Assembly (NCBI RefSeq): GCF_037076555.1
Contig: NZ_AP029023.1
Coordinates: 2,232,001 to 2,296,000, forward strand
Origin: Methylophilus sp. DW102
Lineage (GTDB): Bacteria > Pseudomonadota > Gammaproteobacteria > Burkholderiales > Methylophilaceae
DNA length: 64,000 nt
Direction: 5' to 3'
Shown: in pieces, positions 1-8,646 of the stretch
How the letters are laid out: every line of letters begins with the position of its first letter
How positions within the stretch are numbered: position 1 is the stretch's first letter
The notes under the pieces: model-generated
Database searches by the model: none
Seen by the model: only the letters and a program-made list of their open reading frames with translations
What the model was told of the DNA's origin: nothing
Program-made: the position numbers and the translations under genes

Positions 1-1312
1 GTCTGAACTCAATGCCCTTAGGACTCAACCCCAGCGGTTTATTGATCACCAGATCCGCCACCACCGCCGCAATCCAGGCAATCGCCACATTGGCATACAG
101 GCCCAAAATCTCTTCCAGCGCCTGAAACACATTGAGCTCCATCAGCACGATGGCAATCATCACGTTAAACGCCACCCACACAATACGGCCAGGGTGGCTA
201 TGCGTCAGCCGGGCAAAAAAGTTAGACCACGCCAGCGAGCCGGCATAGGCATTGGTCATATTCACCTTAAGCTGCGACACACAGACAAACAGCGCCGTCA
301 CCGCCAGCGCCACATGGTGGTTGCTAAACACATGCTCAAAGCCAATCCAGTACATATGCGTTGGATTCACCGCCGAACTTAAAGGCATATCGCGGTTAAA
401 CACCAGGTAAGCCAGCAAGGCCCCCGCCAGCATTTTGAGCATGCCCAGCACCACCCAGCCCGGCCCCGCCATCAGCACGCCCAGATTCCAGCGCCAGTAG
501 TTTTCTTTATTGCGCATCGGCATAAAGCGCAAAAAGTCCACCTGCTCGCCAATCTGCGGGATCAACGCCACCCCCACCGCCGTCGCCGCACCAAACATCA
601 CCCAGTTAAAATGCCCGCCCTCAGGCGATATCCCGGCAAAATGACTCAACCGGTCAATCACACCCGGATCCATCTTGAAAATCGCAAAAAATGGCAGCAG
701 CATCAGCGCAATCCACAGCGGCTGCGTGATCATCTGAATGCGGCTGATCAGCGTCACCCCATGCGTCACCAACGGAATCACAATCAACGCACTGACCAGA
801 TAGCCCAGATAAAGCGGCAAATGAAAATACAATTCGAGCGCATAGCCCATAATCGCCGCTTCCAGCGAAAACAGGATAAAGGTGAACGAGGCATAAATAA
901 ACGACGAGATCGTCGAGCCAATATAGCCAAAGCCCGCGCCGCGCGTCAGCAGGTCCATATCCAAACCATACTTGGCGGCGTAATAACTGATCGGCAACCC
1001 GGTTAAAAAGATAATCAGCCCCACCGCCATAATCGCCCACAAGGCGTTCTGAAAACCGTAGTTGATGGTAATGGTGCCGCCAATCGCCTCCAGCACCAAA
1101 AACGAAATCGCCCCCAGCGCCGTATTAGAGACACGCAGAATAGACCACTTACGAAACGCCCGCGGCGTATAGCGCAAGGCATAATCCTCAATGGTTTCAT
1201 TCGCCACCCAACTGTTATAGTCGCGACGAATTTTCACGATCCGCTGAATCGGCTCAGCGCGTGTAGGGGTCTCTGGTTCGGTGGTAAATCCGGTTACGGA
1301 CGGGTTAGACAA
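1..1312 (-). CDS. NCS1-type permease-like membrane protein, N-terminal 437 codons (probable permease-sensor kinase fusion), runs off the window
   Basis: Read on the minus strand, one open frame runs from a TTG at 1312 to the window edge. An in-frame TGA directly precedes the TTG, and AAGGA lies 7 bases upstream, which decides the start. The product is a polytopic membrane protein with about ten hydrophobic segments after a 60-residue cytoplasmic N-terminus containing EDYALRYTPRAFRKW. It resembles the purine/cytosine permease (NCS1) family, in the subtype that I recall as the membrane domain of hybrid sensor histidine kinases often found near urea ABC transporters. The kinase part would lie outside the window, so the fusion is inference. 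The gene may instead be a plain transporter. A palindrome upstream matches one before fmdC, which favours a role in amide/urea sensing. Confidence 0.7.
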   Translation of the reverse strand, partial: MSNPSVTGFTTEPETPTRAEPIQRIVKIRRDYNSWVANETIEDYALRYTPRAFRKWSILRVSNTALGAISFLVLEAIGGTITINYGFQNALWAIMAVGLIIFLTGLPISYYAAKYGLDMDLLTRGAGFGYIGSTISSFIYASFTFILFSLEAAIMGYALELYFHLPLYLGYLVSALIVIPLVTHGVTLISRIQMITQPLWIALMLLPFFAIFKMDPGVIDRLSHFAGISPEGGHFNWVMFGAATAVGVALIPQIGEQVDFLRFMPMRNKENYWRWNLGVLMAGPGWVVLGMLKMLAGALLAYLVFNRDMPLSSAVNPTHMYWIGFEHVFSNHHVALAVTALFVCVSQLKVNMTNAYAGSLAWSNFFARLTHSHPGRIVWVAFNVMIAIVLMELNVFQALEEILGLYANVAIAWIAAVVADLVINKPLGLSPKGIEFR

Positions 1313-1661
1313 TCAACAATCCTTAGTATCAATAGCCAAGCGGGGAACAAGGCCAGCTTTCCCCGAGCATATACTAGGAGAGTTCGCTCATGCAATCACT
1401 ACGTTAATTGACGTAGAGCGCAGGCGGCAGCGATGACCTGACCGGTGAACTTACCATATCGCTGATGCAGATCAGCGCCCTCAACGACTAAAGTGCTGTG
1501 TCAATTACCAAACGGATGAGCAATCTGATGCCATCCTGCCTATGCTAAAATCGGTCGGGTTCTTTGAACAAAGCCAATTTGGACACAAAAAGTCATCGAT
1601 TATTTATGCCAAATGACTTGTACTCCAGCGCAAAACATAACATCACAACAATAGGTAAAAG
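1313..1661. other. Divergent intergenic region between the permease/sensor gene and hsdM
   Basis: No gene is seen here. It holds the 1397-1416 palindrome and a -10-like TAGTAT (minus strand, 1376 to 1371) for the leftward gene. A 7-bp inverted repeat, AAGTCAT (1590-1596) and ATGACTT (1613-1619), lies about 45 bp before hsdM and could be a regulatory site or chance. Confidence 0.5.
1397..1416 (-). promoter_or_regulatory. Palindromic operator-like site before the permease/sensor gene
   Basis: CTACGT and ACGTAG flank a 6-base TAATTG-type spacer (1399-1416), a perfect 6-bp inverted repeat. The 19 bases 1397-1415 match the site at 24700-24718 upstream of fmdC at 17 positions. The centre lies about 34 bp upstream of a TAGTAT -10 candidate on the minus strand, placing it near -42, where class II activators bind. 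The start codon is 85 bp downstream. The identity of the binding protein is unknown; a LuxR-type response regulator is a guess. Confidence 0.6.
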
Positions 1662-3155
1662 ATGGTCACGGGTGAATTAAAAAGCCAAGTCGATAAGATT
1701 TGGGAGACGTTTTGGACAGGTGGTATCAGCAACCCGCTGACCGTGATTGAGCAATTTACTTTTTTGCTGTTTTTACGTCGCTTGGATGAAAACCAGCTAC
1801 TGGCTGAAAGAAAAGCCAATATGCTCAGTACACCAATCAAATCACCCCTCTACACGCCAGAGCAAGAGCGTTTCCGCTGGCATTCGTTTGTGAATAAAGA
1901 CCCCGAGACGATGTTCGACCTGTTTACCAAGCCGCAGGTGGATGCTGACAACCTCACTGTGTTTGAGCACATGAAACAGTTGGGTGAACAAAACAACAAG
2001 CAGGCAGGCGTATTTGCGCACTACATGAAGGGCGCCACCTTTATGATTCCCACGCCCAAACTGCTTGACCAGGTAGTGCAGATGATCGCCAAAATCCAGA
2101 TGGAGGACCGCGATACCAAGGGCGATTTATATGAATACCTGCTCTCAAAAATCGCCACCGCAGGCACCAATGGCCAATTCCGCACGCCGCGCCACATTAT
2201 TAAAATGATGGTTGAGATGATGCAGCCCACACAGGAAGACACCATTTGCGACCCGGCCTGTGGCACGGCGGGCTTTTTGGTGGCAGCGGGTGAATACGTG
2301 CACGAGCATCACCCTGACTGGTTTCACGATGCCAGTTTTGCCGCACACTACAACAAAGATATGTTCACTGGCATTGAGTTTGATGCCACCATGCTGCGCA
2401 TTGCCGCCATGAACCTGCAACTGCACGGCATAGACCACCCGCAACTGATTGCCCGCGATGCCCTAAGTGAGGCGAATGCAGACAGCCGCGATCAATTTAG
2501 CTTAATCCTCGCCAACCCGCCGTTTAAAGGCTCCCTCGATTACGATGGTGTGGAAAGCTCATTGCTGACGACAGTCAAAACCAAAAAAACCGAGCTGCTG
2601 TTTTTAGGGCTGATTTTGCGCATGCTAAAAGTGGGTGGCCGGTGCGCGGTGATCGTGCCCGATGGTGTGCTGTTTGGCTCATCTAACGCCCATGTGCAAA
2701 TCCGCAAAACCATCATTGCAAACCATAAGCTAGAAGCCGTGATCTCCATGCCCAGCGGTGTATTTAAACCCTATGCAGGCGTGAGCACCGCCGTTTTGGT
2801 GTTTACCAAAACCAACCATGGCGGCACTGATAACGTGTGGTTTTACGATATGCAAGCCGATGGCTACAGCCTGGACGACAAACGCAGCCCGATTAAAGAA
2901 GACGATACCAAAGACATAATTGCCCGCTACCAAAACCGCCAAAACGAGACCAACCGCAGCCGCACTGAGCAAAGCTTTTTAGTGCCACTGTCCGAGATAG
3001 AGCAAAACAACTGGGATTTAAGCATTAACCGCTATAAACAAGTGGTGTACGAGCAAGTACAGCATGACAGCCCAGCAGAAATTATTGCAGAGATAGAGCG
3101 CTTGGATGCGGAGCGGGCGCAGGCGTTGGCGGTGTTGAAGGGGTTGTTGGCTTGA
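1662..3155 (+). CDS. hsdM: Type I restriction-modification system, methyltransferase subunit HsdM
   Basis: The 497-residue protein is a typical HsdM. An N-terminal helical domain (about 10-150) is followed by an N6-adenine methyltransferase domain. The S-adenosylmethionine motif DPACGTAGF is at 197-205 and the catalytic NPPF motif at 285-288. With HsdS it forms the M2S modification enzyme that methylates adenine in a bipartite target; with HsdR it forms the restriction complex. The start follows AGGT by 7 bases. The TGA stop overlaps the TTG start of hsdS, indicating translational coupling. GC content is normal for the region, unlike the hsdS recognition domains. Confidence 0.97.
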   Translation: MVTGELKSQVDKIWETFWTGGISNPLTVIEQFTFLLFLRRLDENQLLAERKANMLSTPIKSPLYTPEQERFRWHSFVNKDPETMFDLFTKPQVDADNLTVFEHMKQLGEQNNKQAGVFAHYMKGATFMIPTPKLLDQVVQMIAKIQMEDRDTKGDLYEYLLSKIATAGTNGQFRTPRHIIKMMVEMMQPTQEDTICDPACGTAGFLVAAGEYVHEHHPDWFHDASFAAHYNKDMFTGIEFDATMLRIAAMNLQLHGIDHPQLIARDALSEANADSRDQFSLILANPPFKGSLDYDGVESSLLTTVKTKKTELLFLGLILRMLKVGGRCAVIVPDGVLFGSSNAHVQIRKTIIANHKLEAVISMPSGVFKPYAGVSTAVLVFTKTNHGGTDNVWFYDMQADGYSLDDKRSPIKEDDTKDIIARYQNRQNETNRSRTEQSFLVPLSEIEQNNWDLSINRYKQVVYEQVQHDSPAEIIAEIERLDAERAQALAVLKGLLA

Positions 3156-4342
3156 GTTGGCAGTCAGTTAAATTAGGGCAAATTTTTGAAATTGCTCGTG
3201 GTGGCTCGCCACGCCCAATCGATGACTTTATAACTGAAGAACCTGATGGTTTAAATTGGATTTCAATTAAAGATGCTTCGAACAGTGGGAAATACATTTC
3301 GAAAACAAAACTGAAAATTAGAAAAGAAGGGTTATCAAAATCGAGGCTTGTTCATCCTGGTGATTTTTTATTAACTAACTCTATGAGTTTTGGGCGACCT
3401 TATATTGTGAATACAACGGGTTGTATTCACGACGGATGGCTCGTACTTTCAGGAGATAAAAATAAAGTTAATCAAGACTACTTTTACCACTTATTAGGTA
3501 GTGATTTACTTCACAAAAAGTTCTCCAGTCTAGCTGCTGGCGCAGTGGTCAAGAATTTAAATATTAATTTAGTCAAAAATGTCGAGGTCCCACTACCACC
3601 GCTAACCGAGCAACAAAAAATTGCGGCGATATTGGATGCGGCGGATAGCCTTAGACAAAAAGACCAAGAACTGGTCGAGCGTTACACCGCACTCAGCCAA
3701 TCGCTGTTTTTGGAAATGTTTGGTGACCCTGTGACAAATCCGATGGGGTGGTCTTACACGCAGCTTAATAATTTAGTTTCAAAACTAGGTGATGGTTTGC
3801 ATGGCACTCCAGAATATAGCGATGATGGTGAATATTTTTTTATAAATGGAAATAATTTAAATCATGGAGCTATAGAGTTTTTCCCAGAAACCAAGAAAGT
3901 ATCTAAAGCAGAGTTTGATAAACACAAGAAGAACCTTAACGATTCAACGATACTTGTTTCTATTAACGGCTCGATAGGCAAAGTTGCCTTCTATAATGGA
4001 GAAAAAATAATACTTGAAAAGAGCGCGTGTTACTTCAACACAAACGAAAAATTGATTAACAAGATATATTTATTTCGTTTGATTGAAAGTCCATATTTCC
4101 TCAAATACGCAATGGGGGGAGCAACAGGAAGCACAATAAAGAATGTGTCACTAAAAACCATGAGAGAATTACCTGTGCCAATGCCACCAATTAATATGCA
4201 AAACCAATTTGCAGAACGCGCCCAACTCATCGAAGCCCAAAAACAGCAAGCGCAGCGCAGTTTAGAAAAATCCGAGGCTTTGTTTAATAGCCTGTTACAG
4301 CGCGCATTTACGGGCGAGCTCACGGCGAAGATGGCGGCTTAA
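3152..4342 (+). CDS. hsdS: Type I restriction-modification system, specificity subunit HsdS
   Basis: This 396-residue subunit sets the DNA target. Two target-recognition domains (about 1-145 and 195-330) are each followed by a conserved helical spacer: one starts at PLPPLTEQQKIAAILDAAD, the other at PMPPINMQNQFAER and ends in LLQRAFTGELT. The DNA of both recognition domains is clearly AT-richer than the spacers and neighbouring genes. This is typical of domains exchanged horizontally. The start is a TTG that shares bases with the hsdM stop. The actual target sequence cannot be read from the protein. Confidence 0.95.
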   Translation: MSWQSVKLGQIFEIARGGSPRPIDDFITEEPDGLNWISIKDASNSGKYISKTKLKIRKEGLSKSRLVHPGDFLLTNSMSFGRPYIVNTTGCIHDGWLVLSGDKNKVNQDYFYHLLGSDLLHKKFSSLAAGAVVKNLNINLVKNVEVPLPPLTEQQKIAAILDAADSLRQKDQELVERYTALSQSLFLEMFGDPVTNPMGWSYTQLNNLVSKLGDGLHGTPEYSDDGEYFFINGNNLNHGAIEFFPETKKVSKAEFDKHKKNLNDSTILVSINGSIGKVAFYNGEKIILEKSACYFNTNEKLINKIYLFRLIESPYFLKYAMGGATGSTIKNVSLKTMRELPVPMPPINMQNQFAERAQLIEAQKQQAQRSLEKSEALFNSLLQRAFTGELTAKMAA

Positions 4343-4346
4343 CATA

Positions 4347-4445
4347 CCGTCATTCCCGCGAAAGCGGGAATCCAAGTTGAATTTAACATCGATAAAATCG
4401 ATTCCCGTGTTCACGGGAATGACCTAAGAGGGGCGGGAATGACGG
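4347..4445. repeat. dRS3-like composite palindromic element, 99 bp
   Basis: A perfect 13-bp terminal inverted repeat, CCGTCATTCCCGC (4347-4359) and GCGGGAATGACGG (4433-4445), bounds the element. Inside are two 20-bp units of the form ATTCCC-N8-GGGAAT, at 4352-4371 and 4401-4420. This form is the consensus of the neisserial dRS3 repeat. It sits just after hsdS and before the convergent parE gene. It may be a small non-autonomous mobile element or a REP-type sequence; it can also fold into hairpins and act as a bidirectional terminator. Confidence 0.75.
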
Positions 4446-4479
4446 CAGAAAAGCCAAGCGAGATACTTTGGTGATAGGT

Positions 4480-4770
4480 CTATAAATACTGCGGCGCATC
4501 CATACGGGCATGCAAAATACGTATCACGGCAATACCATCAGCCGTGACGCGAAAATAAATCACGTGTTTTTCTATTACTTGGCGGCGATAACCTAGGCGA
4601 ATATGGTCGCAAGCAGGGGCGGTGTTTGGTGTTTGTGCCAGGGTTTGAAAAGCGCTGATTAAGGTATCGAAATACAATTCCGCTTGCTCAATGCCCCAGT
4701 GTTGCTGGGTGTATCGCCAGATGCTTTCCAGGTCTTTTTCAGCCGCTGGGCTTAGGCGATACTTAGCCAT
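4480..4770 (-). CDS. parE: ParE/RelE-family toxin of a type II toxin-antitoxin pair
   Basis: The 96-residue basic protein has the ParE/RelE fold signature: YRLSPAAEKDLESIWRYT at the start, a central LGYRRQVIEKHVIYFR and a C-terminal IRILHARMD. Family members either poison DNA gyrase (ParE) or cut ribosome-bound mRNA (RelE). The sequence is closer to ParE. It follows parD with a 2-base gap and is expected to be co-transcribed and neutralised by it. The pair lies between hsdS and hsdR on the opposite strand. Confidence 0.9.
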   Translation of the reverse strand: MAKYRLSPAAEKDLESIWRYTQQHWGIEQAELYFDTLISAFQTLAQTPNTAPACDHIRLGYRRQVIEKHVIYFRVTADGIAVIRILHARMDAPQYL

Positions 4771-4772
4771 GG

Positions 4773-5015
4773 TTAACCAGCAGCGAGCATGCGTTGTTTA
4801 AAGGCGGCGGCGTCAAACGGTTGTGGCTCGCCACTGTTTTCGCCTTCAATCAGGGCTTTTCTGAGTGTTTCAATTTGGGCGCTGCGTTCTTGCTCTTTGC
4901 GGATCAGGTCGCGAATATATTCGCTGTCGTTGGTGTAATGGCCGTTTTCAATTTGTGCTTTAATCCAGCTATCTTGCTGGTCAGTCACGGTGATGGTTTT
5001 GCGTACGGTTGCCAT
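4773..5015 (-). CDS. parD: ParD-family antitoxin
   Basis: The 80-residue protein begins ATVRKTITVTDQQDSWI, a ribbon-helix-helix DNA-binding region, followed by GHYTNDSEYIRDLIRKEQ and an acidic C-terminal tail that would wrap the toxin. The chosen ATG has AAAGGC upstream. An in-frame start further up (5084) would add a poorly conserved 23-residue leader that reads through the operator-like repeat. ParD proteins repress their own operon, consistent with the palindrome just upstream at 5064-5080. Confidence 0.9.
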   Translation of the reverse strand: MATVRKTITVTDQQDSWIKAQIENGHYTNDSEYIRDLIRKEQERSAQIETLRKALIEGENSGEPQPFDAAAFKQRMLAAG

Positions 5016-5063
5016 AATTGAGCCTTTAAGAATGTCGCGCTGAACACGATTGATGTGGTAATA

Positions 5064-5080
5064 GTATGAAAATATCATAC
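5064..5080 (-). promoter_or_regulatory. Probable ParD operator
   Basis: A perfect inverted repeat GTATGA-N5-TCATAC lies about 50 bp before parD. An additional half-site GTATGA follows at 5131-5136 towards hsdR. Ribbon-helix-helix antitoxins bind such short palindromes. The position between parD and the divergent hsdR gene means repression could affect both, which is inference. Confidence 0.55.
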
Positions 5081-5180
5081 ACATGGCAAGCGATGTGTTG
5101 TCTTGCTGGCTGGAGGCGTTAAAGTATCGGTATGATGTGGAAATCTATTGATGTATAAGCTTAAATAACAACCTTCATAT

Positions 5181-8100
5181 ATGAGCAATTTCAGCTTTCT
5201 ACTTGCAGATTTTCCCGCCCTGCATGCCGATGCGGTAGAGGCTGAGCAGCTGACGTTACTCTCGCCCAAAGCGGCTGCGATTTTTTGCCGTAGCACCCAG
5301 GAAAATGCCATTAACTGGCTTTACGACCACGACCCCAAACTCACCCGCCCGTTTAAGTCTGAACTCAGCGCGTTGATGCACGAGCACTGCTTTGCCAGCC
5401 AGTTTAACCAGACCATGCTGGGTGAGCTGCATTTAATCCGCAAAACCGGTAACGTGGCCGCGCATGGCAGCAAGGTGAGCCAGCAGGATGCCTTGGCTTC
5501 ACTCAAATATCTGTATCGATTTTTGCGTTATGTAGCGACATATTACGGCAAGCAAACACCATCGCCACAGGCGTTTGATGAGCGCTTGATTCCAACAGGC
5601 GCTGCCCAGCCAGAAAGTGCTGAACAGATTGCCACTTTGCACCAACAACTTGCGGCCAAAGACCAGGCAGCCCGTGAGGCTGAGCAGGCCAGACAACAGC
5701 AGGCAGAAGAAAACGCACAGTTAAAAGCGCAACTGGAGCAACAACAAGCCGAAGTTGCGGCACGCAAACAGGCGCGCGAAAAAACCATCGACTTTGAACA
5801 AACCGTTCCGCTATTGGTGAGCGAGGCAGAAACCCGCCGCCGCTATATTGATTTATCCCTTAAAGAATGTGGCTGGGACAACCTGCAAGAAGGCCACGAG
5901 TTAGAGTTTGAGGTGACTGGTATGCCCGCCAGTACCAATCGCACCGGCATTGGTTATGTGGATTATGTGTTGTGGGGCGATGATGGCTTGCCGCTGGCAG
6001 TGATTGAAGCCAAAAAGACCATGGCCGATGTGCGAAAAGGCAAACATCAAGCCGAGCTGTATGCCAATTGCCTGCAGACGATGACAGGCCAACGGCCGAT
6101 TATTTTTTACAGCAATGGCTTTGAAACACATATTTGGGATGACCAGTTTTACCCTGAGCGCGAAGTGCAGGGCTTTTATAGCAAAGAGGAATTACAGCTA
6201 CTGATTGCCCGCCGCCAGAGCCGAATCGATTTGCGTAGTTTTAAAGTGAATACCGAGATTGCCGGGCGCGCTTATCAACTGGAGGCCATGCAGCGGATTG
6301 CGGAAAATTTTGTCACCACGAATGGCCAAGGTGAGTTGCGCGGTCGCGCGCGGCAGAGCTTGTTGGTGATGGCGACTGGCAGTGGCAAAACTCGCACGGC
6401 GGCGGCGCTGGTGGATATGCTCACCAAATGTAATTGGGCCAAGCGCGTGCTGTTTTTGGCGGATAGAAACGCCTTGGTCACCCAGGCCAAAAATGCCTTT
6501 AATGAATACCTGCCCAATTTAAGCGCGATAGACCTGACTAAAGAAAAAGAAGACAACGGCACGCGGCTGGTGTTTTCGACTTACCCAACCATCATGAACC
6601 GGATTGACCATGTGCAAGAAGGCGAGCGCTTTTATGGTGTGGGGCATTTTGACCTGATTATTGTGGATGAGGCGCACCGTTCGGTTTACCAAAAATACCG
6701 CGCGATTTTTGCTTATTTTGATGCCTTGCTGGTGGGGCTAACTGCGACCCCAAAAACCGACATTGACCATAACACGTATGGCTTGTTTGGCATTGAGGAC
6801 GATAACCCGACTTTTGCTTATGAGCTGGATAGCGCCGTGCGCGATGGCTTTTTGGTTCCACCCAAGGCAATGTCTGTACCACTCAAGTTTATCCGCACAG
6901 GTGTGAAGTACCATGAACTCTCAGACCGTGAAAAAGCCGAGTATGAAGAAAAGTTTGGTGACCCGACCACCGGTGAAGTGCCCGACGAGATTGATAGTGC
7001 TGCCCTGAATAACTGGCTGTTTAACACTGACACGGTGGATAAGGTGCTAGATCACTTAATGACCGATGGCATTAAAGTGCAAGGGGGTGAAAGGTTAGGC
7101 AAGACCATTATTTTTGCCAAAAACCATACACATGCCGTATTTATTGAAAAGCGGTTTAATAAAAACTACCCAGAATACGCAGGCAAGTTTTTGCGGGTGA
7201 TTGATAACTACGAAAGCAAAGCGCAAAGCCTGCTGGAGACGTTTGTAGATAAATACGAAGAAAAAGACCCACAAATTGCTGTCTCGGTGGATATGATGGA
7301 TACGGGCGTGGATGCGCCGCGCGTAGTGAATCTGGTGTTTTTCAAACAAGTGAAATCGGCCACCAAGTTTTGGCAGATGATAGGCCGAGGTACACGCTTG
7401 TGCCCGGATTTGTTTGGTGTGGGGCATGACAAAACCGAGTTTTTGATTTTTGATTATTGTCAGAACTTTGAGTTTTTTGGCGTGAACCCAGATGGCGTAA
7501 AAACCAAGGCGATTAAGAGCCTGACGCAACAGATTTTTGAGGCCAAGCTGGAGTTGGCGATGCTGGTACGCGAAGATGCAGAAAGCAGTGAAGAAGAACG
7601 CGCCCTTGCTGAAAGTTATATCGCAGATTTACACCAAACCATCGCCACTTTGGATAAAAGCCGTTTTGTGGTGAGAGCCAAATTGCGTTATGTGGTTGAA
7701 TACAGTGAAAAAGCGCGTTGGCAAAATCTCTCAAAAGGCGATTTGTTAGATATCAATACACACCTTTCGTCGCTAGCTTTACCTGCCAAAGAAGATGACG
7801 AACTGGCCAAACGATTTGACCTATTGATTTTAAATTATCAGTTGGCGCTGATGACGGCGGCATATAGCACTGACCGATTTATTAAACAGATTAGTGGCAC
7901 TGCCAAGGCTTTACTGAAAAAACAAAATATCCCAGCGGTCGCCAAACAAGTACATCTGCTAAACGAGCTGCAATTGGAGCCGTTTTGGAAAGCCATTAAT
8001 ATTAATCGTCTTGAGAATGTACGAGTTGCCCTGCGCGATTTGATTAAATATTTAGATAAAGAAACACAAACGATTGTAGAAACCAACTTTGAAGATCTGT

Positions 8101-8627
8101 TGGATTTTACCGGCGTTAAACAACACGACTTAATACCAGCCTATGGTCGTCTACAAAGTTACAAAGACCGCGTGGAATCTTATGTGCGTGATCACAGCAA
8201 TCACTTGGTTATCCAAAAGCTTAAGACCAACAAGCCGATTACCGAAACAGAGATTATTGTGCTTGAAAGTATTTTATTTGATGGCAGCACAGTCGGCACT
8301 AAGCAAGACTACATTGAAACCTATGGCGATAAACCATTGGGTGTGTTTATTCGCAGTATCGTTGGCCTGGATGTGAATGCCGCACAAGAGGTGTTTGCCG
8401 AGTTTATTCAGGCCGGAAACCTGAAAGCGGACCAAATGACGTTTATCAATAACATCATCAACTACCTCAATAAAAACGGTGTGATTGAGAAAACGATGCT
8501 GTTTGAACCGCCCTTTACCAATATCCATCAAGATGGATTGATTGGTGTTTTTGATGAGGCTGATGCGAAAAAAGTGATTCAGTTGGTGGGTATGGTGAAT
8601 GAAAATGCGCTTGTAAGCGTGGGATAA
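5181..8627 (+). CDS. hsdR: Type I restriction enzyme, endonuclease/translocase subunit HsdR
   Basis: The 1148-residue protein cuts unmodified DNA after ATP-driven translocation. An N-terminal DUF4145-like region (1-130) is followed by a Gln/Ala-rich coiled coil (about 145-200). The nuclease core shows D261 and E276-A-K278 of a PD-(D/E)xK site. The helicase motor has ATGSGKT at 398-404, DEAH at 496-499, TATP at 521-524 and a QMIGRGTR motif. The C-terminal region resembles the EcoEI R subunit. It is separated from hsdMS by the parDE pair and the dRS3-like element, so it probably has its own promoter. The frame is intact. Confidence 0.96.
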   Translation: MSNFSFLLADFPALHADAVEAEQLTLLSPKAAAIFCRSTQENAINWLYDHDPKLTRPFKSELSALMHEHCFASQFNQTMLGELHLIRKTGNVAAHGSKVSQQDALASLKYLYRFLRYVATYYGKQTPSPQAFDERLIPTGAAQPESAEQIATLHQQLAAKDQAAREAEQARQQQAEENAQLKAQLEQQQAEVAARKQAREKTIDFEQTVPLLVSEAETRRRYIDLSLKECGWDNLQEGHELEFEVTGMPASTNRTGIGYVDYVLWGDDGLPLAVIEAKKTMADVRKGKHQAELYANCLQTMTGQRPIIFYSNGFETHIWDDQFYPEREVQGFYSKEELQLLIARRQSRIDLRSFKVNTEIAGRAYQLEAMQRIAENFVTTNGQGELRGRARQSLLVMATGSGKTRTAAALVDMLTKCNWAKRVLFLADRNALVTQAKNAFNEYLPNLSAIDLTKEKEDNGTRLVFSTYPTIMNRIDHVQEGERFYGVGHFDLIIVDEAHRSVYQKYRAIFAYFDALLVGLTATPKTDIDHNTYGLFGIEDDNPTFAYELDSAVRDGFLVPPKAMSVPLKFIRTGVKYHELSDREKAEYEEKFGDPTTGEVPDEIDSAALNNWLFNTDTVDKVLDHLMTDGIKVQGGERLGKTIIFAKNHTHAVFIEKRFNKNYPEYAGKFLRVIDNYESKAQSLLETFVDKYEEKDPQIAVSVDMMDTGVDAPRVVNLVFFKQVKSATKFWQMIGRGTRLCPDLFGVGHDKTEFLIFDYCQNFEFFGVNPDGVKTKAIKSLTQQIFEAKLELAMLVREDAESSEEERALAESYIADLHQTIATLDKSRFVVRAKLRYVVEYSEKARWQNLSKGDLLDINTHLSSLALPAKEDDELAKRFDLLILNYQLALMTAAYSTDRFIKQISGTAKALLKKQNIPAVAKQVHLLNELQLEPFWKAININRLENVRVALRDLIKYLDKETQTIVETNFEDLLDFTGVKQHDLIPAYGRLQSYKDRVESYVRDHSNHLVIQKLKTNKPITETEIIVLESILFDGSTVGTKQDYIETYGDKPLGVFIRSIVGLDVNAAQEVFAEFIQAGNLKADQMTFINNIINYLNKNGVIEKTMLFEPPFTNIHQDGLIGVFDEADAKKVIQLVGMVNENALVSVG

Positions 8628-8646
8628 TTCACAGCTTCAGCAACCA

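Noticed and set aside
1590..1619. AAGTCAT/ATGACTT repeat as a controller-protein site of the restriction system
   Set aside because: Only 7 bp with a 16-base spacer, and no controller gene is present; chance cannot be excluded.
4347..4445. CRISPR-like repeats
   Set aside because: Only two palindromic units with no regularly spaced unique spacers and no cas genes.
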